Assembly (NCBI GenBank): GCA_937890655.1
Contig: CALADT010000100.1
Span: 1 to 19,585 of the forward strand
Origin: an uncultured Mucispirillum sp.
Lineage (GTDB): Bacteria > Chrysiogenota > Deferribacteres > Deferribacterales > Mucispirillaceae
Direction of reading: 5' to 3'
Length of the DNA stretch: 19,585 bases
The notes under the pieces: model-generated
Seen by the model: only the letters and a program-made list of their open reading frames with translations
What the model was told of the DNA's origin: nothing
The model's database searches: none
In this document: in pieces, positions 1 through 7,628 of the stretch
Layout of the letters: every line of letters begins with the position of its first letter
Numbering within the stretch: position 1 is the first letter of the stretch
Position numbers and translations under genes: made by a program

Positions 1-990
1 CTCTTTTAGTTTAGCTTCCACCTGTATAGCCATTTGACGAAGAAATTCAGGGTCCATTTTTTCAGGGTTATTATCACTAGAATAGCAAAAATTTTCAGGT
101 AATGACTTTCCAGATATTTTTTTATTATCAATATCCCAGTTAATAAATTCAGGCATAATCCTATAATGGTCTTGAAATTCTAGAGTATGCCTTGCATCAT
201 CACTAGGAATCATTACTTCGTGCATTTTTTCTCCAGGCCTTATGCCTATATCTTCTATTTCACAATTAGGTGCAATTATTTTTGCAAAATCTTCCATAGA
301 AATTGATGGAATTTTTGGAACAAATATTTCACCACCTGCCATTTCTTCAAAGGCTTTTATAACAAGTTCAATAGCTTTATCAATAGTTATCCAAAACCTA
401 GTCATTTCCCTGTGGGTAATAGTTATTTTACCTTTTGCTTTTTGCTCTAAAAATAAAGGTAATACAGAGCCTCTACTTCCAAGCACATTACCATATCTTA
501 CAACGCTAAATTTTGTAACTCTGCCACCTGCATAAGAGTTACCTGCAACAAATAATTTATCACTTGCAAGTTTTGTAGCACCATATAAATTAATAGGGTT
601 TGCTGCTTTATCCGTAGATAATGCCACAACTTTTTTAACACCAGCATCAATAGCTGCTTCTATAACATTTTCAGCCCCTAAAATATTTGTTTTAATAGCT
701 TCAAATGGGTTATATTCTGCTGCAACCACTTGTTTTGAAGCAGCAGCATGAACAATATAATCTACCCCATAAAAGGCTCTGTTTAATCTATCTCTATCTC
801 TTACATCTCCTATAAAAAAACGTAAATGAGGAATATCTCTATAAGCCCGTTCCATTTCATATTGTTTAAACTCATCTCTGGAGAATATAATTATTTTATT
901 AGGTTGATATTTTTTGGCAACATATTTTACAAATTGCTTACCAAAAGTTCCTGTGCCACCTGTTATTAAAATATTTTTTCCATTAAACAT
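1..990 (-). CDS. pseB: UDP-N-acetylglucosamine 4,6-dehydratase (inverting), pseudaminic acid pathway; 3' end cut by window edge
   Basis: Translating the minus strand from the ATG at 990 gives 330 open codons to base 1 with no stop, so the gene is nearly complete (family length about 330-335). It is an extended SDR enzyme: a nucleotide-binding loop TGGTGTFG at residues 10-17, then STDKAANPINLYGATK with D127, K128 and Y136, the Asp-Lys...Tyr catalytic arrangement of PseB/FlaA1-type dehydratases. The family hallmark HAAA-KQV-AAEYNP is present as HAAASKQVVAAEYNP. The family converts UDP-GlcNAc to the 4-keto-6-deoxy-L-altro sugar, the first step to pseudaminic acid on flagellin or surface glycans. 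A good ribosome site (GGAGA, 997-1001) lies 6 nt before the start. It follows rel by 15 nt, so the two are probably co-transcribed. The left-hand neighbour would show whether pseC and later steps follow. The enzyme class is firm; the final glycan is inferred. Confidence 0.93.
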   Translation of the reverse strand, partial: MFNGKNILITGGTGTFGKQFVKYVAKKYQPNKIIIFSRDEFKQYEMERAYRDIPHLRFFIGDVRDRDRLNRAFYGVDYIVHAAASKQVVAAEYNPFEAIKTNILGAENVIEAAIDAGVKKVVALSTDKAANPINLYGATKLASDKLFVAGNSYAGGRVTKFSVVRYGNVLGSRGSVLPLFLEQKAKGKITITHREMTRFWITIDKAIELVIKAFEEMAGGEIFVPKIPSISMEDFAKIIAPNCEIEDIGIRPGEKMHEVMIPSDDARHTLEFQDHYRIMPEFINWDIDNKKISGKSLPENFCYSSDNNPEKMDPEFLRQMAIQVEAKLKE

Positions 991-1005
991 TATGCTTCTC
1001 CAAAA

Positions 1006-3144
1006 TTAATTTTCTATAACTGAAATAACATGCTTATAGCTACAAATTTTTTCTCGTAATAAATGGGCCTGTTGTTTACTTGAAACCATAACAACAAAAT
1101 CCATTTTAGAAGTGCCATCCCCATAGTTTTTAGCACTCATTTCATAAATATTTAAACCCATATCTTTTATAATGGTTGAAATCTCCACAAATACCCCTGG
1201 AATATCCTCTAAAATAGTTTTAAATTTAAGAGGCATACTAACTTTATTGGAGCTATCCCATTCCACATCCACAATTCTGTCTTGGTTATCCTGCATTCTT
1301 GTAATATTTATACAGTCTGCTTTATGGACAATAATTCCTCTGCCTGTGGAAACATACCCTTTTATATTATCCCCTGGAATAGGGTTACAACAGCGTGCTG
1401 TTTTAATCATCATATTATCAACACCACTAATTTTAAAAGGTTCTGTTTTTCTTTTTACTTTCTCTTTTACTTCTATTTCTTCTTCTTTTATATCCGGTGT
1501 AAAAATATGTAGCAATTTTCTTGCCGATATTTGCCCAAATCCAACATGGATAATAAGTTCATCAAGATTATGAAGAGAATATTTATCAAGCATTTTTTTC
1601 AAGTTTTGGTCATTTGATATAATTTCTTCAAAATCAAGCCCTGCTTTTTTAAACTCTTTATTTAAAAGTTCTTTTCCTGTTAGCACAGCTTTTTCAGAAT
1701 CTTTTTTCCTTAAATATGCACTAATTCTTGAATGTGCTCTATTTGTTTTAACAATATTAAGCCAATCTTTTCTAGGCTCTTGAGTTTGTGAAGTTAATAT
1801 TTCAACTTTATCTCCACTATTTAGTTTTGCTTTAAGTGGGGCAATTCTACCATTAATTTTAGCACCAACACAAGTATGGCCTACTTGTGAGTGGATAGCA
1901 TAGGCAAAATCAATAGGGGTAGAACCTTCTGGCAATTCTATAACGTGGCCGTGAGGTGTAAAAACAAAAATCTGTTCCTGAAAAACGTCTTCTTTTATGG
2001 CGTTTACAAACTCAGTAGGTGGTTTTTCTTTATTATCATCATCTAAAGCACGTCTAAGCCATACAAACTGTTTATCTTCTTTAGGGTTAAATATTCTTCC
2101 TTCTTTATATGCCCAGTGTGCTGCCACACCTTCTTCTGCTATTTGGTGCATTTTTTTTGTTCTTATTTGGAATTCCACCATCATTCCACCAGGCCCCATA
2201 ACAGTAGTATGGATAGACTGATACATATTGGCTTTTGGGTTAGCAATATAATCTTTAATTCTATGGGGAATAGGGGTCCAAAGGGAATGGATAATACCTA
2301 AAGCTGAATAGCAGTCTGATTTATTTTCTACAATTACTCTTAAAGCTAATAAATCAAATATATCTTCAAAGGCAGTGCCTTTTTTTATAATTTTAGAATA
2401 TATACTGTAAAAATGTTTTGGTCTGCCTGATATTTCCCCGTGAATATTAGCTTTTTCCAGTGCTAAAGATATAATATCTTTTACTTCTCCTAAATATTCT
2501 TCTCGTTCACCACGTTTCATTTTTACTTTTTGGTGTATTTCATAATACATTTCAGGGTTTAATACTCTAAAGGCTCTATCTTCTAGCTCCCATTTTATCC
2601 ATGCTATCCCCAGCCTGTCTGCAAGTGGTGCATAAATATCCATAGTTTCTTGAGCTATACGCCTTTTTTTGTCTTCCCTTAAACTTTCAATAGTTCGCAT
2701 ATTATGAAGTCTATCTGCTAATTTAATAATAATAACACGAATATCATCACTCATGGAAACAAGCATTTTTCTAAAAGATTCTGCTTGTTTTTCTTCTTTA
2801 GATTGAAAAGGGATTTTACTTATTTTAGAAACAGCATCCACAAGGAACGCCACAGGCCTTCCAAACATATCTTCTATTACTTCAAAAGTGGTATCAGTAT
2901 CTTCAATGGTATCGTGCAAAAGCCCTGCAATAATACAATCCACATCCATTTTCATATCTGCAAGAATATAGGCTACATTTAAAGGGTGGGAAAGGTATGC
3001 TTCTCCACTTTGACGCAACTGACCTCTATGTTGTTGTGCTGCATAAACATAGGCAATATTTAATTTATCTATTTGGGCTTCAGGGTTATTTTTTAAAACA
3101 GTTTCCTGAATATCCATAAGTCTGATAATTTTCTTTACACTCAT
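1006..3144 (-). CDS. rel: Bifunctional (p)ppGpp synthetase/hydrolase (Rel/SpoT family)
   Basis: The product makes and degrades the stringent-response alarmone (p)ppGpp. From the ATG at 3144 it is 712 residues, normal for a long RSH protein. Order of domains: HD hydrolase (about 25-180) with H53, H77-D78 in HDTIEDT and D144 in KLADRLHNMR; synthetase (about 235-345) with GRPKHFYSIYSK and RIKD at 295-298, the RxKD form found in bifunctional enzymes rather than the ExDD form of synthetase-only RelA; TGS (IFVFTPHGHVIELP onward); a conserved TARCCNPIPGD segment; and a C-terminal ACT domain. The frame stays open to a TTG at 3162, but the promoter placed just upstream would put that TTG at the very 5' end of the mRNA, so ATG 3144 is preferred; ATG 3117 is also possible. 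None has a clear Shine-Dalgarno. pseB follows 15 nt downstream. Confidence 0.95.
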   Translation of the reverse strand: MSVKKIIRLMDIQETVLKNNPEAQIDKLNIAYVYAAQQHRGQLRQSGEAYLSHPLNVAYILADMKMDVDCIIAGLLHDTIEDTDTTFEVIEDMFGRPVAFLVDAVSKISKIPFQSKEEKQAESFRKMLVSMSDDIRVIIIKLADRLHNMRTIESLREDKKRRIAQETMDIYAPLADRLGIAWIKWELEDRAFRVLNPEMYYEIHQKVKMKRGEREEYLGEVKDIISLALEKANIHGEISGRPKHFYSIYSKIIKKGTAFEDIFDLLALRVIVENKSDCYSALGIIHSLWTPIPHRIKDYIANPKANMYQSIHTTVMGPGGMMVEFQIRTKKMHQIAEEGVAAHWAYKEGRIFNPKEDKQFVWLRRALDDDNKEKPPTEFVNAIKEDVFQEQIFVFTPHGHVIELPEGSTPIDFAYAIHSQVGHTCVGAKINGRIAPLKAKLNSGDKVEILTSQTQEPRKDWLNIVKTNRAHSRISAYLRKKDSEKAVLTGKELLNKEFKKAGLDFEEIISNDQNLKKMLDKYSLHNLDELIIHVGFGQISARKLLHIFTPDIKEEEIEVKEKVKRKTEPFKISGVDNMMIKTARCCNPIPGDNIKGYVSTGRGIIVHKADCINITRMQDNQDRIVDVEWDSSNKVSMPLKFKTILEDIPGVFVEISTIIKDMGLNIYEMSAKNYGDGTSKMDFVVMVSSKQQAHLLREKICSYKHVISVIEN

Positions 3145-3170
3145 AATATTAACCGAATTCAATAATAGCC

Positions 3171-3199
3171 ATTATAAAATGGATTACAAGAAGTATCAA
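3171..3199 (-). promoter_or_regulatory. Predicted sigma70-type promoter of rel
   Basis: On the minus strand TTGATA (3199-3194) and TATAAT (3176-3171) are separated by exactly 17 bp. This is one mismatch from the -35 consensus and a perfect -10. Transcription would start near 3164, about 20 nt before the chosen rel ATG. The promoter lies in the 72-bp gap after recJ, so rel-pseB can be expressed independently of recJ. Predicted from sequence only. Confidence 0.6.
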
Positions 3200-3218
3200 G
3201 TAGTTTTATAAAATTACT
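3199..3218. repeat. 20-bp near-perfect palindrome at the recJ stop codon and the rel -35 box
   Basis: The left half AGTAGTTTTA and right half TAAAATTACT are reverse complements at 9 of 10 positions, with no spacer. It covers the recJ stop codon and touches the first base of the rel -35 hexamer. It is AT-rich, with no GC stem and no following T-run on the recJ coding strand, so it does not look like a terminator. It could be an operator for rel or a chance AT-rich palindrome. Confidence 0.3.
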
Positions 3219-4971
3219 ATGATTTTTTTATATCTTTTAAGTTTAGCTGTATTGTTTTTGTGTTTTTCCAGTTATTATGAACAAGGGTAAAAAGTATATC
3301 AAAATTATTGTTTTCAGCTAATAATTTTTCATACTCTTTCATATTGAAACCGATTGCGTCAAATATAACACCATTTTTTTCAAAAAAGCATTTTAAATGG
3401 TTATTATCTTTTCCCACAAAAGATTCTTTTTGATATTTTGTAACATTTTTCATATAAAAAACAGGCTCTTTATTATCTTGACCGTATGGTTCTAGTTTTT
3501 CTAGCCATTTCATAATATCGCTTGTTATATCTTTTGCTTGTATTTCTGCATCTATATTAATTTCAGGAATAAAGTCATCTTTTGTAAGAGCATTATTTAC
3601 TACTTCATTAAATCTTTTGCGAAATTCTTCTAAATTTTCTTTTGCTATTTTAACTCCGGCTGCATATTTATGGCCACCAAAGGATATAAGTAAATCAGAT
3701 AAACTATTTAAGCCATCATATAAATGAAACCCAGGAATACTCCTTGCAGAGCCTTTATAAACTCCGTTATCATCTGTTAAGATAATTGTAGGTCTATAAT
3801 ATTTATCCACCACTCTTGAAGCTACAATCCCTATAACTCCAGGGTGCCAGTTATCAGAAGCAACAACAATACCACCTTCTTTTTCAGCATACCGTTCAAT
3901 CTCTATTATATCAAAAGTCTGCTGTAAAATTTCTCGTTCTATCATCTGCCTGTATTTATTTTCACTATCTAAATGGCCGGCTAACTGTTTTGCTTCTGCT
4001 CTATTTTGTGTAATAAGTAATTTAAGGCTTTTATCAGAGCTTGCCATACGCCCCATAGCATTAATTCGTGGAGCTATTTGAAACCCGATATTATATGTTT
4101 TCATTTTATAAGAAGTATTTAACCCTTCTATAACTTTTTTTAGTTCATCTATGCCTATTCTAACATTATCCCCACTCATTAATTCTAAACCGTAACGGAC
4201 AAAAATTCTATTTTCATCAACTAAAGGCATAACATCAGCAATGGTGCCAAGTGTTACAATATCTAAAAGATTAGCAATATTAGGTGCTTCTTTTTGGAAA
4301 AAATTATATTTTCTAAGGGTAAACCGTAAGGCCATAATAACTTTAAAAGCTACTCCCACCCCTGCAAGAGTTTTGTTAGGGTATGTATCATCTGCACGCA
4401 TAGGGTTAATCATAGCATAAGCTGCAACAGGCAACTGGCTTGCAGGCTGGTGGTGGTCTGTAATAATAATATCCATACCTAGTTCATGGGCTTTTAAAAC
4501 TTCGTCCACTGCACTAATACCACAGTCAACAGTTATAATTAAGTTAGTGCCTTTAGAAGCAATTTCAGTAATGGCATCTTTATTTAACCCATAACCTTCT
4601 TCTAGCCTGTTTGGAATATAGTATGAAACATTTGCACCACATTGCATTAAAAATATATACATAATAGCAGTGGCAGTAACTCCATCCACATCGTAATCAC
4701 CATATATACATATGCTTTCATGCTCCATAACAGCTTTTGCAATACGTTCTGCTGCTCGTTCCATATCTTTTAATTCAAATGGGTTGCGTAGGGCTTTAAG
4801 TGAACCTTGTAAAAAAAGTTCTAAATCATCTTTTGTATAAATTCCTTTTTTTACCATAAGTTCAGATATAGGCATAGGGATATTGTTCTCTTGTGCTGTC
4901 TTTTTCACAAGACTTTCATCTGCCTTACTGTATTTCCACCTGTATTTAATACTTCTAAAATTATTCGCCAT
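3217..4971 (-). CDS. recJ: Single-stranded-DNA-specific exonuclease RecJ
   Basis: RecJ is a 5'-3' ssDNA exonuclease acting in recombinational and mismatch repair in the cytoplasm. The 584-residue protein (from ATG 4971) has the DHH phosphoesterase motifs in order: GDYDVDG (91-97), VDCG (148-151) and TDHHQP (171-176), followed by the DHHA1 signature SFGGHKYAAG and a C-terminal OB-like part. Length agrees with the family (about 560-580). The frame is open further, to ATG 4989 and TTG 5019, but the extra residues are AT-rich and unlike RecJ N-termini; MANNFRSIKYRWKYSKADES resembles a usual RecJ start. No start has a good ribosome site, so the start is moderately certain. It is divergent from the biotin operon, and rel lies downstream on the same strand. 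Confidence 0.94.
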   Translation of the reverse strand: MANNFRSIKYRWKYSKADESLVKKTAQENNIPMPISELMVKKGIYTKDDLELFLQGSLKALRNPFELKDMERAAERIAKAVMEHESICIYGDYDVDGVTATAIMYIFLMQCGANVSYYIPNRLEEGYGLNKDAITEIASKGTNLIITVDCGISAVDEVLKAHELGMDIIITDHHQPASQLPVAAYAMINPMRADDTYPNKTLAGVGVAFKVIMALRFTLRKYNFFQKEAPNIANLLDIVTLGTIADVMPLVDENRIFVRYGLELMSGDNVRIGIDELKKVIEGLNTSYKMKTYNIGFQIAPRINAMGRMASSDKSLKLLITQNRAEAKQLAGHLDSENKYRQMIEREILQQTFDIIEIERYAEKEGGIVVASDNWHPGVIGIVASRVVDKYYRPTIILTDDNGVYKGSARSIPGFHLYDGLNSLSDLLISFGGHKYAAGVKIAKENLEEFRKRFNEVVNNALTKDDFIPEINIDAEIQAKDITSDIMKWLEKLEPYGQDNKEPVFYMKNVTKYQKESFVGKDNNHLKCFFEKNGVIFDAIGFNMKEYEKLLAENNNFDILFTLVHNNWKNTKTIQLNLKDIKKS

Positions 4972-5043
4972 AATAAAATATATATTCATTTTATAAAAAA
5001 TAAAACAATGTTTTCTCAATTTATCAATATTTTTTACAAAATT

Positions 5044-5072
5044 TATATAATCATGATTTTTGTAAAGTGCAA
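5044..5072 (-). promoter_or_regulatory. Possible recJ promoter
   Basis: On the minus strand TTGCAC (5072-5067) is followed after 17 bp by TATATA (5049-5044), giving a predicted start near 5037 and a leader of about 65 nt. Both hexamers are imperfect. The inverted repeat at 5091-5124 would sit roughly 55-85 bp upstream of this start, so BirA bound there may not block it. Weak prediction. Confidence 0.35.
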
Positions 5073-5090
5073 AATTAAAACATAAATTCT

Positions 5091-5124
5091 ATTGTCAACC
5101 ATACATAATTAATTAGTTGACAAT
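5091..5124. promoter_or_regulatory. BirA (biotin repressor) operator
   Basis: The arms ATTGTCAAC (5091-5099) and GTTGACAAT (5116-5124) are perfect inverted repeats separated by 16 bp. Known BirA operators are two half-sites of TTGT-AACC type with a spacer of about 14-16 bp, read by a dimer of biotinyl-AMP-bound BirA. Position fits: directly upstream of a biotin operon whose first gene is a BirA with a DNA-binding domain. The right arm contains the TTGACA of the birA promoter, so occupancy should block transcription. Confidence 0.8.
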
Positions 5125-5144
5125 CTTTTTTTATAAACTATTAT
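5117..5144 (+). promoter_or_regulatory. Promoter of the biotin operon, overlapping the operator
   Basis: A consensus TTGACA (5117-5122) and TATTAT (5139-5144) are spaced by 16 bp. The -35 lies inside the right operator arm. Predicted start is near 5151, just at the GGGGG ribosome site (5151-5155), which would leave an unusually short leader. An alternative -10, TATAAA at 5132-5137, would lengthen the leader but lacks a good -35. The exact start is uncertain; repression by overlap holds either way. Confidence 0.6.
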
Positions 5145-5165
5145 TTAAAAGGGGGTAAATAAATT

Positions 5166-6128
5166 ATGGATTTAAAAGAATGTATTTTGAAAACATTAAT
5201 AAGAAGTAATGACTATATATCAGGTGAGTATATGGCAAGCCAAAATAATGTTAGTAGAAATGCAGTTTGGAAAGCTATTAATAGTTTAAGAAAGCAGGGT
5301 TATGAAATTAATGCAGTGCAGAATAAGGGTTATATATTAGAAGACAGTAATCAGTATTTAGTAGAAAAAATAAAAAGCAAGTTATTATATAACCAGAATG
5401 TGGAGTATGTTCCAACGGTTACTTCTACAAATGATTTAGCCTTAGAATACGGTAAAAATAGGAGGGAGGAAGGGACTATTATAATAGCTAATAACCAGAC
5501 AAAAGGTAGGGGCAGGTATAATAGAGAATTTTTTTCACCTGCAGAAACAGGTATATATTTTTCAATACTATTATACCCTAATATTCATTTTTCTAAGGCG
5601 TTATTTATTACTACTTCTGCTGCTGTTGCAGTATGTGGTGCCTTTGAGAAACTTTATGGAATAGATGCACAAATAAAGTGGGTAAATGATATTTTTATAA
5701 ATAATAAAAAAGTATGTGGCATATTAACGGAGGCACATATTAATATGGAAACTAGTGAGATAGATTATGCTGTATTAGGTATAGGGATTAATTTATTTCA
5801 ACCAAAAAATAGTTTTCCAGATAGTTTATCTAATATTGCAGGTGCAGTATTTAATATGGATAATCAAGATGATAGTATAAAAATCAATATAGTATCAGAA
5901 ATAGTAAATAGGTTTTGGGAAAACTATAAAAACCTTGAGAAGACATTGTATTTAAAAGAATATATAGATAGAAGCCTTGTTAAGGGAAAATATGTATTAA
6001 TAGAGAAAAATAATATAAAAGAAAAAGCGTATGTTTTAGGTATTACTGATGATTTTAAATTATATGTTGAATACGGTGATGGTAAAACAGCATTTTTAGA
6101 TTCAGGGGAGGTTAGTTTAATTTTATGA
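5166..6128 (+). CDS. birA: Bifunctional biotin-[acetyl-CoA-carboxylase] ligase / biotin operon repressor BirA
   Basis: BirA activates biotin to biotinyl-5'-AMP, attaches it to carrier proteins, and when acceptors are used up dimerises on its operator. The 320-residue protein starts with a winged helix-turn-helix (about 3-60; SQNNVSRNAVWKAINSLRKQ looks like the recognition region), so it is the regulatory class. The ligase core carries STND (87-90), the biotin/AMP loop GRGRYNR (114-120) in place of GRGRRGR, KWVNDIF (171-177) and KVCGIL with K182, equivalent to the catalytic lysine region. A small C-terminal domain follows (about 270-320). The ribosome site is GGGGG, 10 nt before ATG. Its stop overlaps the bioY start (ATGA), so the genes are translationally coupled. 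First gene of the operon: autoregulation is inferred from the upstream operator. Confidence 0.95.
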   Translation: MDLKECILKTLIRSNDYISGEYMASQNNVSRNAVWKAINSLRKQGYEINAVQNKGYILEDSNQYLVEKIKSKLLYNQNVEYVPTVTSTNDLALEYGKNRREEGTIIIANNQTKGRGRYNREFFSPAETGIYFSILLYPNIHFSKALFITTSAAVAVCGAFEKLYGIDAQIKWVNDIFINNKKVCGILTEAHINMETSEIDYAVLGIGINLFQPKNSFPDSLSNIAGAVFNMDNQDDSIKINIVSEIVNRFWENYKNLEKTLYLKEYIDRSLVKGKYVLIEKNNIKEKAYVLGITDDFKLYVEYGDGKTAFLDSGEVSLIL

Positions 6129-6670
6129 AACAAAAAAATATGGCTATATATACGGGTCTTTTTGCAACATTAATTATAATAGGTGCATTTATTAAAATAC
6201 CTACACCTATAATACCCTTTACTTTACAGTTTTTATTTGTATCGTTATCGGGTTTACTTCTTGGTGCAAAATATGGCAGTTTAAGTGCTTTAATATATGC
6301 AGGGTTAGGCCTTGCAGGTATTCCTGTTTTTACAGGTGGTGGTGGCATAACTTATGTATTACAACCTACTTTTGGGTATATTTTAGGTTTTGTGGTATGT
6401 TCGTTTATTACAGGGTATCTATCTGAAAAATTAGAAGCTAATATGAAAAATTATATATTATCAGCAGTATCAGGGCTTATAGTTTTGCATATTTTAGGCA
6501 TACCTTATTATTATTTCATATCACATAATATTATAGAAAATAATTTATCTTTTAATCAGATATTTTTATTTTGTTTTGTTTATACATTTCCTTTTGATTT
6601 TTTACTAAGCATACTTGGAGCAAAACTAGCCTTAAGGCTAAAACCACTTTTAAGTAATGGTGAAAAATGA
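6125..6670 (+). CDS. bioY: Biotin transporter substrate-binding subunit BioY
   Basis: BioY is the membrane S-component that captures biotin, usually with an ECF energising module. The 181-residue, highly hydrophobic protein has about six predicted membrane segments. The family core AGLGLAGIPVFTGGGG followed by a QPTFGYILGF segment lies in the middle, and the last helix contains FDFLLSILGAKLA, where BioY proteins carry a conserved acidic residue. No EcfA/EcfT or BioMN genes are in the window, so it either uses a shared ECF module elsewhere or acts alone. It overlaps birA (ATGA) and bioB (ATGA at 6667-6670). A GGGGAGG ribosome site (6105-6111) precedes it. Presence in the BirA-controlled operon suggests biotin uptake is switched with synthesis. 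Confidence 0.93.
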   Translation: MKQKNMAIYTGLFATLIIIGAFIKIPTPIIPFTLQFLFVSLSGLLLGAKYGSLSALIYAGLGLAGIPVFTGGGGITYVLQPTFGYILGFVVCSFITGYLSEKLEANMKNYILSAVSGLIVLHILGIPYYYFISHNIIENNLSFNQIFLFCFVYTFPFDFLLSILGAKLALRLKPLLSNGEK

Positions 6671-7616
6671 TTGATAAAATATATAATAAAATAATAAATA
6701 ATATTGATATTACCCATAATGAAGCATATTTATTAGAAAAAGCACCTTTAGATAAATTAATAAATTATGCAGATAAAATTAGGGATAAGTATTGCAGTAA
6801 TGTTTTTGATATATGTTCCATAATAAATGCAAAAAGTGGTAAATGCAGTCAAGATTGTAAATTTTGTGCTCAATCGTCGCATTATAATACGGATATAAAG
6901 GAATACCCTTTAAAGGACATAAACGAAATTGTAGAAAATGGACTTTTTATGGCAAAAAAGGGTGTAAAACGATTTTCCATTGTAACATCGGGCAAATCTC
7001 TTAATAATAACCAAATAGATACAATATGTAAGGCTGTAAAAACTATTAAGGAGCAATCAGATATTTTAGTATGTGTATCATTAGGTCTTTTATCAAAAGA
7101 AAGTTTTGCAAAACTAAAAGAATCTGGTGTGGATAGAATACATAATAATATAGAAACATCAAAAAATTATTTTTCTAATATTTGTTCTACTCATACATTT
7201 GAAGATAAGGTATCAGCACTAAAGATAGCTAAAGAAAATGGGTTTTCGTTATGCAGTGGTATTATAATCGGGCTTGGAGAAAGTATAGTAGATAGAATAG
7301 ATGCAGCGTTTTTTTAAAAGAGTTACATGTGGATTCTGTTCCTATTAATATATTAAATAGTATAAAGGGAACCCCTTTTGAAAATAATGAAAGACTAAGT
7401 GAAGAAGAAATATTAAGAACATGTGCTATATTTAGGTTTATTTTACCAAATATATTTTTACGTCTTGCAGGTGGTAGAATTTTATTATCAGATTATGGCA
7501 GGAAAGCGTTTATGTCTGGGATTAATGCTGTAATAACAGGTGATATGCTTACAACTTCAGGTATTAATGTGGATAATGATTTAGAAATAATCAAAAATAG
7601 TGGTTATATTTTATAA
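6667..7616 (+). pseudogene. bioB: Biotin synthase BioB, interrupted by a one-base frameshift (possibly still expressed)
   Basis: BioB is the radical-SAM enzyme that inserts sulfur into dethiobiotin. The first part (6667-7317, 216 residues) has the SAM cluster motif C60-SQD-C64-KF-C67, SLG after C136, HNNIETS (159-165) and LCSG with C196, then stops at TAA 7315-7317. The rest continues in the -1 frame from TTA at 7314: LKELHVDSVPINIL through RLAGGR to the stop at 7614-7616. Joined at the T-run 7309-7315 the protein is 316 residues, a normal length, with good family similarity immediately on both sides. One extra T would restore the frame. Ser104 stands where E. coli has cluster ligand Cys97. 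The second part has no convincing start of its own (GTG 7329). The break may be a sequencing error, a real mutation, or be bypassed by slippage; the operon around it is intact. Confidence 0.9.
7309..7315 (+). other. T7 homopolymer at the bioB frameshift point
   Basis: Seven T follow GCG and precede AAAAG. In frame this reads TTT TTT TAA. A peptidyl-tRNA-Phe on 7312-7314 could slip back one base onto another TTT and then read TTA instead of the stop. RNA polymerase stuttering that adds one U would have the same effect. The classical tandem slippery heptamer is not aligned here (G precedes the first TTT), so tandem -1 slippage is less likely. Confidence 0.6.
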
Positions 7617-7628
7617 GGTAGTTTTATT

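Noticed and set aside
3145..3162. TTG 3162 as the start of rel
   Set aside because: The predicted transcription start is about 3164, leaving no leader; an ATG 18 nt further in begins a sensible RSH N-terminus.
3169..3182. CCATT-loop-AATGG hairpin as a terminator between recJ and rel
   Set aside because: The stem is only 5 bp, has no T-run after it, and contains the TATAAT of the rel promoter.
4972..5019. TTG 5019 or ATG 4989 as the start of recJ
   Set aside because: The added residues do not look like RecJ and no ribosome site precedes them; ATG 4971 gives the usual N-terminus.
7308..7316. Classical tandem -1 slippery heptamer at the bioB break
   Set aside because: In the reading frame the base before TTT TTT is G, so the P-site tRNA could not re-pair fully; single-tRNA slip or polymerase stuttering remain possible.
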